This document shows, one piece after another, positions 58,354-64,000 of a DNA stretch of 64,000 nt. The notes under the pieces were generated by a model. That model searched no databases, was not told where the DNA came from, and was given only the letters and a program-made list of their open reading frames with translations. Source of the DNA: Topomyia yanbarensis (lineage: Eukaryota > Arthropoda > Insecta > Diptera > Culicidae); contig NC_080671.1 of the NCBI RefSeq assembly GCF_030247195.1, forward strand, positions 190,505,725 to 190,569,724. The letters are read 5' to 3'. The translations under genes and the position numbers were made by a program. Positions within the stretch are counted from its first letter, which is position 1. Every line of letters starts with the position of its first letter.

Positions 58354-58716
58354 ATGTACATTAAACAAGAAGTTCTTGTCCGTCGATCTGACGGAATTGT
58401 GACCGGTCTATCAACGGTAACAATCATCCCTCCGCCAGGGGAAAAATTGCTGAGACATATAGGTGTATCAGTAATTTTTCTGCCGCATACTATAAAACCT
58501 GCTAGGACCTTCATCACACATTCTGATTACGGTGGGGCAAGAATCTGGAATTTAGTTCTTCGTATTTACTTTTGTTGGGAACGCATCATTTTCAACCTCT
58601 ATAGAATCGTCTATAAGCCACCGGACCGGTGCTGCACTTTCTTTTCCTCTTACGACCAGAGTCCGAGAAACACTATCTTCTTTCTCGAGCACCTCCATAC
58701 TAGCCTTAAGCGATAA
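58354..58716 (+). pseudogene. Possible LINE endonuclease fragment
   Basis: A 120-codon open frame ends in 'LYRIVYKPPD', 'FFSSYDQSP' and 'FFLEHLHTSLKR'. The YKPP and the terminal phrase resemble the YRPP and GDFNTSLKR-like segments of LINE apurinic endonucleases, but the expected GDFN is degraded and the N-terminal portion is not recognisable. It ends 22 bases before the candidate LTR. Low confidence; it could be chance. Confidence 0.3.
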
Positions 58717-58737
58717 CGATATCCTATTCTAGCCTAT

Positions 58738-59544
58738 AGTAATTTCGTGTCTATCTCATTCATTCATCATTCAATTGGGTACCCATTACTGCACATTCAT
58801 TCGCCACTCATTCTTTTGATTCTCTCCCTTGCTTTATACCTATACTAGCTAAATTTTCCTCAAATTCTCTCTTCAGGTTTTGAGAAGTTTCTGACTTATG
58901 CTTTTAATATTCCTCACAGTCAATCTTCCGACATTTGAGAAGACGTCGAGGCGACTAATGCCTCGGACGTAGAATTTATTGGTTTGCGTAAATTTTAACT
59001 AAATTGTTTTTCTTCCGAAAAACTTAGTTTCTCTTTTTTTGTGGTGATAATATTTTATCCACAATAGTTTAGATCTGCTCTATTTTGATTTCCATACATA
59101 GAAATCAATTGGAACGATCATTTGAAATTCAGAGGCTTGTCATTCCCTTGGTTTCAAGATGCGAGCAAGCATTCTTGGTTATCTATTTTTATACGAACGC
59201 CAGTAAGCGAACAAGGCGAAATCAAACAGTGCTGTCAAATTGACACTAGAGGATAATTGAAATCATGTGTCCCCAACAACGAAATAGGAACTATTCTTAA
59301 ACATCCCAGAAAATGGATTTTCCCCGACAAAACCCGGAAAAGGAATCAATTGCCGTTTTCGATATCAGATAAGTGTTTTCTTTCCGATGCAGAGATTTGT
59401 TTACTAATCATGTTTTTTTTTCAGCTGTCTTGCAACCTCAGCGTTCGCTTAGCGGAGAAAGGTTTGGCCCATTCGGAATCGGCCAATTCAACAATTGCTT
59501 GGTTTTGCCTCGAGTAAAGACGATGTATCTTCGACCAGATTACT
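58738..59544 (-). repeat. Candidate 3' LTR (807 bp)
   Basis: Placed from three signals. The polypurine GGAGGGA (minus; plus 59545-59551) immediately precedes AGTAAT; the segment ends in ATTACT, forming a 6-bp inverted repeat as in LTRs beginning AGT; and it contains TATAAAAAT (plus 59184-59192) followed about 210 bp later by AATAAA (plus 58975-58980), the order of promoter and polyadenylation signals in an LTR. It begins 68 bp after the integrase stop. The 5' LTR is not available for comparison, so the boundaries are inferred. Confidence 0.5.
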
Positions 59545-59612
59545 TCCCTCCGAAAATCATAACGGGCAGTTCCTACAATCAGGAAATTGTAGACGAATGA
59601 GAGAAAGGTTAA

Positions 59613-60251
59613 TCATCCCGGTTTTAGATGGGATGCTGGCCATACTCCCAGTGGTTTTCCGTCAAGGTCTTCCAACTCGTACGATGAAGAACCTTTTTTA
59701 CTTGTAACCCGCGCTGGCAAATACTGGGGACCATATTTGGCATTGTAGTTCTCAAGCGCGCTAGACAATTTCATATTGCGTTTGTAAACAAGCTGGCCAA
59801 CCTGATACCCTTTGCTATACTTCCTGTGACGCAGATTATATCGCTTCTGGCCTTCTTTTCGAGCTTCTTCTAGATTTCGTTGGACCAATTTTGAAATCTG
59901 TTCAAATAATTCTCTCTGGCGAGACGCACGACTGTTAGCCGAGTTTTCTTCATCGTCTACACCCAACCGATGGTCTGACTCTTTCCAATACATCTCGTAT
60001 CCGTGGGTCGCAAAATATGGAGTCAGTGAAGTAGCGGTATGCACGGATGAATTTAATACGGTCTCTATTTCAGAGAGCTTGGTATCCCAAAGTTTTTGAT
60101 CCTTCTTTACATATGACCTGATTGCTGCGTTAACCGTCCGGTTTACTCGCTCCACAGGGTTGGCCTGTGAGTGGTAACGAGAATTTAGCCAATGCCGAAC
60201 GTCAAATCGCAGAAGAAAATTTTTAAACTCTCGACAGAAAGCAAGTTGCAT
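59613..60251 (-). pseudogene. Gypsy integrase, C-terminal part
   Basis: Continues the integrase core after a frame change at about 60230-60245. Contains SREF-like 'CREFKNFLLRF', RYHSQANPVERVNRT with the Glu of the D,D-35-E triad, then the GPY/F-like C-terminal domain: KYGPQYLPARVTSKKGSSSYEL and final HLKPG before the stop at 59613. Integrase inserts the cDNA into the host genome. The upstream frame ends in CFLSRV; a two-base deletion (loss of one GA in GAGAG) would explain the break, and an assembly indel is another possibility. Confidence 0.88.
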
Positions 60252-60936
60252 TATCTGTAATAACTACTTCAGGGATGGAATTGCGGAAAAACCATTGATC
60301 TCTGAGTATACCGCAGAGGGAGACGCTATCAATTCTCCGTAAGGGGACTAGCATAATCCACTTGCTAAACAAGTCGACTACTGATAGTATATATTGATTT
60401 TGCTTTTTACTTCTCGGTAGGGGACCTATGAAGTCTAATGCAATTATTTGCCATGGGTGGGTGGTGATGCGCGGTTCACCAAGCGGTGGAACCATAGCAA
60501 CGGTTGGAGCTTTAGTTTCTTTGCAGGTTGTGCATCTCTGGATATGCTCGCGGACGTCGGTGGTCATGCGAGGCCAGTAAAAACGTTGACGTACCCTAGC
60601 GAGAGTCTTATCAACTCCTAAGTGCATGGAATCATCGTGACAATCACGAATAATATCAGGTCGTTGTTCTGGATCTGGGATAACTTTCCAGTCATAATGC
60701 GAGTCGTGGGGGGTATCGAGAACCGGGACATATTTGTAAAGGATCCCTTCTCTTACTCGGAAGTCCACATATTCGTCGGGATTTTCTTGTACCTTCTCAA
60801 CTAAATCATCATACCACGTAGATGTGGGATTGGCCGTCGTTGCTGCCACCGACCTTGATAGGGCATCTGGGACAACATTGTCTTTTCCCTTTTTGTGTAC
60901 TATCGTCATATGGTGCTGTTGAAGTGAAGGCACCAT
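60223..60936 (-). pseudogene. Gypsy integrase, zinc-finger and core
   Basis: The first ~20 residues (HMTIVHKKGKDNVVPDALSR) are the end of RNase H and the linker typical of gypsy pol. The integrase HHCC zinc finger is visible as CHDDSMHLG ... CTTC, and the catalytic core has IALDFIGPLP (first Asp) and VVITDNATCF (second Asp). A start Met is not meaningful: in the functional element this is an internal part of pol. The frame is lost relative to RNase H at about 60935 and relative to the downstream integrase at about 60230. Confidence 0.9.
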
Positions 60937-61757
60937 CGACTACACCTTGAAGCGGTTTTCCACTTTGTGGTCATTATATGGGTTAACGCTGAAGAATCGG
61001 TCCTCAAAATAAAGTGAGCGCCTTCTACATAACCCCGAAAAGCTTCAATGGAAAGAAGTGCAGCCAATGCCTCCTTCTCACACGCATGGTAGTTTCTCTG
61101 AGGCGTAGTCAATTTGTGTGAGAAGTATGCGATAACCCTTTCATGTCCTTCCTGAATTTGTGTAAGTACACCTGCGACGGCGACATCACTTGCGTCTGTC
61201 TGTATGACAAATTCCTGTGAAAAATCCGGACAGGCTAAAATGGGCGCCGAAATTAGTTTCTCTTTTATCCTGTTGAACGCTTCCTCAGCGGATTCATTCC
61301 AAGTTATGGTTTTAGCTTTGGTTTTGAGCAAATCCGTTAGTGGGGAAGTGCTCCCACTAAAGTCGTCTATAAAGCGACGATAGTAGTTGGCCATCCCTAG
61401 GAACCGGCGCAACTTGGTCACGGTACACGGTCTCTCGTATTCCACGATGGATTTTATCTTATCGGGATTAGCACGGAGACCTTCGGTGGAAAGCAGGTAC
61501 CCTAGGAATGGCAGTTCACTAACGCCGAATTTAGATTTCTCTATGTTAATAGAAAGGTTAGCCTCGACGAGCCGTTTCGCTACCTCGCGAAGTAATTCAA
61601 CATGCTCCTCGAACGTCTCCGATACTATGACAACATCGTCAAGGTATACGAAGACGTTCGGTTCCAATTCACCATGCCCTAACACCCGGTCCATTAATCT
61701 GGATAATGTTGCTGGGCTATTGACTAGTCCGAATGGTAGCCTAGTGAATTGGAACAT
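60906..61757 (-). pseudogene. Gypsy RT (palm/thumb) and RNase H
   Basis: 283 codons. Begins FQFTRLPFGLVNSPATL (RT motif 4/B region) with YLDDVVIVS at residues 38-45, the catalytic YLDD box; then FLGYLLS, LRRFLGMANYYRRF and the connection. The RNase H part shows FVIQTDASDVAVAGVL (first Asp), 'ACEKEALAAL' (Glu) and FILRTDSSALTHIM (second Asp). It makes element cDNA and degrades the RNA strand. Separated from the upstream RT by a frame change and from the integrase by another in the SRWCLHF region. Confidence 0.92.
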
Positions 61758-62826
61758 TGCCCTGGATGCTGAAGGCAGTATAACGCCTTGAGGTTTCCTC
61801 TAGCGGGATCTGAAGGAATGCCTCCGATAAATCGATCGTGCTTAAATATCTGGCTCGGGGCATTTGTCCCAAGATACGTCCAGAATGGGGCAAAGGGTAG
61901 GCATCCCGTACGGTTCTCTCGTTGACTTTACGTGCGTCTAAACAGAGACGAACCTTACCTGTCGGTTTGATCACGGGAACTACATTGGATGACCAATCCG
62001 AATGAGCCCGTTCTATAATTCCGATTCTCAGCATCCTTTCTAATTCTGTTCCTACTTGGGCCTGTACCTTCGGCGAAAGAGTGTAAGGGTATTGTCGGAC
62101 TGGAGGCTTTCCCTTCCAGTTCTCAGAGATCTCAAATCGATGTGTTATCAGGGGGGTTGTGGACAAGTTATGGGGATCAGCTACTTTAAACAATTGCTTT
62201 ACTGTACATAAAAGCTGCTCTTCTTTGACTGTGAGAACACTCTCTTTAGTCTGTGGGTCGGGGATTTCCTCATCCCAGACGACCGCGCAAGCCTGAACTG
62301 TGGGCCAAATTTTAAATTTGGCCCAAAAGTTCATACCTAGAATGCAGTCTACGGTTAGATTGTTTATCACCAGCGTTGGTAATATCTTAATATGTCCGTT
62401 GAAGTTAAACGGTACTAATATTTGCCCTAGGACGTTTAGCTCCGATCCACTAGCTGAACGAACAACTACGGGTCGAAGCAACCGTTTCAATTTAGGGGCT
62501 TTGAGTTTATTGTACATTCTCTCACTTATTAAAGTGAGTTGGCTGCCTGAATCAAGCAGTCCTTTTGCCTGTACTCCGTATATTTTAATATTTGCGTAGG
62601 GTCGATTATCGTTGAATTGAGAAAGGGATATGGTAAGTGTTTGTGGGTATTCGTTCTCATACTCTTCTTCATGAACTGGCTCCCAGTACTCTGATGGAGT
62701 AGAGATGGGGTACGTGTTTACGCGGGAGGCTGTGGCGGTCGGCGCTTTTCGATCGCCTGCAGTCCGTTTTTTTGGCAATACGGGCAATTCTGCGTATCGA
62801 ATCCTTTGAATCCGCATATTAAGCAC
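61741..62826 (-). pseudogene. Gypsy protease and RT fingers
   Basis: In the -1 frame relative to gag. The aspartic protease is seen at about residue 90 (LLDSGSQLTLIS, the DSG active site) and ILGMNFW (the flap-end motif). RT follows: LRIGIIERAHSDWSSNVVPV, VRLCLDARKVNE and LSTIDLSEAFLQIPLE with the first catalytic Asp. The frame ends in QGNVPIH and shifts to the next pol segment within RT. The Met at 62826 lies upstream of the slippery site; translation is expected to enter this frame by -1 shifting at 62766-62772 rather than by initiation. Confidence 0.92.
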
Positions 62827-64000
62827 ACGAGCCCCCTATAATGTCTACATTGGTCTAATCCATGATTAGTTTGCCGACAGTATAGACACTCGAAGTTTCT
62901 TGGAGGGCGGTGGGATTCCACAAGGGTTTGTAGGGTACGAGTTGGCTTTGAAGGGCCTTCTTGAGGGTTCTCACTACCTATGGGTTGAAGTTTGTTTTGG
63001 TTGTGCCCCGAGGATTGTTTCGAGCCTTCCGAAAGATTATCCTTTCCTTTATAGTGGCTGTCTTTTTGCTTATGGGATCCGTTATTTTGATCAGTGTGTC
63101 TATGGGCCTGTTTATTGCCATTTCCGGTTTTATTGTTATCTGATTTTGAAGGTTTGGTCTCTGATATTGCGTTCGTTGACTTTTCTGTGCCGAACATTTT
63201 TGAGTACAGCGAAAAGTTGGACGCGTCAATAACATGACCAGCTTCTAACAATTCGGGAAGATTTGATATTGGCTTCCAAAGAAGTGCCTTTTTGTAATCC
63301 ATTCTCATGTTGCGTTTTATAATGTCGAGCTTTTCTGAATCGCTTATGGGTGAAATCATTGATCGGAACATACTTTCCATATCATAATAATATTCTTGGA
63401 AGCTTTCATTGCGCTGCTGTCTACGTTGGTAGACTCTCGTGCGTACTAGTGAATCGAGTTCAGGGTGGGCAAAAGTTTTGCGGAGCTCACTGACTAGGTG
63501 AGACCAACTCATCAGGCGACCAGCAGATCTCATCGACATATACCAATTGAGAGCTGGTCCAGTAAATAAATGGAAAGCGGAATCGAACAGTTCAGCCTCA
63601 GATGTATGTTCTGATAGGGCTAACTGTGAAACCAATACCAAAAATTCGTTTAATTTTAGACCTTGGTCAGTACCGGCATATTTATCCAGCTTCCATCTTG
63701 ACACTGGTAAGGACTGGTGGTTCAATTGTCCGCGCACATAATTCGTTGGTGCTGGCGGGGCTACCGATAGCGGTATCTGATCATAGATTTGATAAGGGGT
63801 AGGAAACTGGGGGCCATTCATACCTCCATTTAATGAAGTGGTGGGCGCCGGATAGTTTGGAAAACTAGGGTTTGGACCTGTGTATGAAGACGTGACAACT
63901 GGACGAGTCCACGGACCTAAATAAGAATCAGGTAATAATGATGGTATCCTTGAAGGAACTGTGGTTGCTGTAGTGTAAACAGGTGGATTAAATATCGCCG
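62718..64000 (-). CDS. Gypsy Gag (partial, intact to window edge)
   Basis: The frame is open from the window edge (first full codon at 63998) to a stop at 62718, about 427 codons; the Met at 63821 is internal (the upstream reading 'YTTATTVPSRIPSLLPDSYL' is also open), so the true start lies outside. The N-terminal part is Pro/Ser/Thr-rich. The middle (WKLDKYAGTDQ..FLVLVSQLALSE) and 'FHLFTGPALNWYMSM' form a capsid-like helical region. A basic, Gln/Asn-rich linker leads to the zinc knuckle CLYCRQTNHGLDQC (CX2CX4HX4C), then a second Cys cluster CLICGFKGFDTQNCPYC. Gag packages element RNA into virus-like particles. Intact, unlike pol. Confidence 0.92.
   Translation of the reverse strand, partial: AIFNPPVYTTATTVPSRIPSLLPDSYLGPWTRPVVTSSYTGPNPSFPNYPAPTTSLNGGMNGPQFPTPYQIYDQIPLSVAPPAPTNYVRGQLNHQSLPVSRWKLDKYAGTDQGLKLNEFLVLVSQLALSEHTSEAELFDSAFHLFTGPALNWYMSMRSAGRLMSWSHLVSELRKTFAHPELDSLVRTRVYQRRQQRNESFQEYYYDMESMFRSMISPISDSEKLDIIKRNMRMDYKKALLWKPISNLPELLEAGHVIDASNFSLYSKMFGTEKSTNAISETKPSKSDNNKTGNGNKQAHRHTDQNNGSHKQKDSHYKGKDNLSEGSKQSSGHNQNKLQPIGSENPQEGPSKPTRTLQTLVESHRPPRNFECLYCRQTNHGLDQCRHYRGLVCLICGFKGFDTQNCPYCQKNGLQAIEKRRPPQPPA
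62766..62772 (-). promoter_or_regulatory. -1 programmed frameshift heptamer A_AAA_AAC
   Basis: On the minus strand the gag frame reads ..TGC CAA AAA AAC GGA.., so the heptamer A AAA AAC is in exact zero-frame register. A -1 slip enters the pol frame (KKRTAGDRK...), while unshifted ribosomes stop at the gag TAA (62718-62720), 46 bases downstream. This is the canonical heptamer for eukaryotic -1 frameshifting. Confidence 0.82.

Larger units (their letters stand above)
58738..64000 (-). mobile_element. Ty3/gypsy LTR retrotransposon, 3' part
   Basis: On the minus strand the order is gag (open at the window edge), -1 shift, protease, RT, RNase H, integrase, a short 3' UTR, a polypurine tract and a candidate LTR. 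This order (integrase last) is that of Ty3/gypsy elements. No envelope-like frame is present. The 5' LTR and primer-binding site lie beyond 64000. Gag is intact, while pol contains three frame changes. Confidence 0.93.

Noticed and set aside
59257..59707. Plus-strand frames opposite the gypsy 3' end
   Set aside because: They lie antisense to the candidate LTR and the integrase C terminus, with no domain.

Overview
This is a 64-kb, A+T-rich, repeat-dominated stretch of an insect genome, most likely a culicine mosquito. The assignment to mosquitoes is inferred from element families I recognise: an ITm/DD37E-like transposase remnant, a tRNA-derived SINE, abundant foldback MITEs, and the 'gaggcccggagggccgag...GTAT/TGTA microsatellite' interspersed repeat familiar from Aedes-type genomes. 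I could not identify a single convincing host protein-coding gene, tRNA or rRNA. Almost everything that can be explained is mobile DNA or tandem repeat, much of it nested.

Layout. 1-9.3 kb: a composite interspersed repeat, two foldback elements and unassigned DNA. 9.36-13.7 kb: a 4.3-kb octanucleotide satellite (AGTAAAAT, then a 17-bp hybrid unit, then AGTAAAAC). 13.7-16.5 kb: a degenerate T-rich 8-9-bp repeat interrupted by a dead ITm transposon and a 235-bp foldback element. 16.5-31.5 kb: mostly unassigned DNA with short palindromes and MITEs. 31.5-37.3 kb: a SINE with target-site duplication, then a degenerate ~80-bp tandem array hosting an intact ORF1-only LINE ('half-LINE', with 13-bp target-site duplication) and a LINE reverse-transcriptase fragment, itself split by a hAT-like foldback element. 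37.3-46.5 kb: a TA-flanked MITE, a LINE 3' tail, a 1.64-kb foldback element with a perfect 8-bp hAT-type duplication, and a 165-bp palindrome. 46.6-49.6 kb: an R1/LOA-like LINE remnant that has lost its RT, followed by a 1.24-kb hAT-like element. 53.4-56.7 kb: a LINE C-terminal remnant split by a 1.9-kb hAT-like element. 57.4-58.0 kb: a 20-bp minisatellite with a 160-bp higher-order period. 58.7-64.0 kb: the 3' five kilobases of a Ty3/gypsy LTR retrotransposon on the minus strand (gag, protease, RT, RNase H, integrase and a candidate 3' LTR), running off the right edge.

How the parts relate. The order of several insertions can be read: array, then LINE fragment, then hAT foldback at 34.3-37.3 kb; LINE, then hAT at 53.9-56.4 kb, where the LINE reading frame resumes exactly when the insert and one duplication copy are removed; and ITm within T-rich satellite at 14-15.5 kb. 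The two elements retaining intact reading frames are the half-LINE ORF1 and gypsy gag. The gag-pol junction carries a textbook -1 slippery heptamer. Boundaries and family names come from reading by eye; no database search was run.
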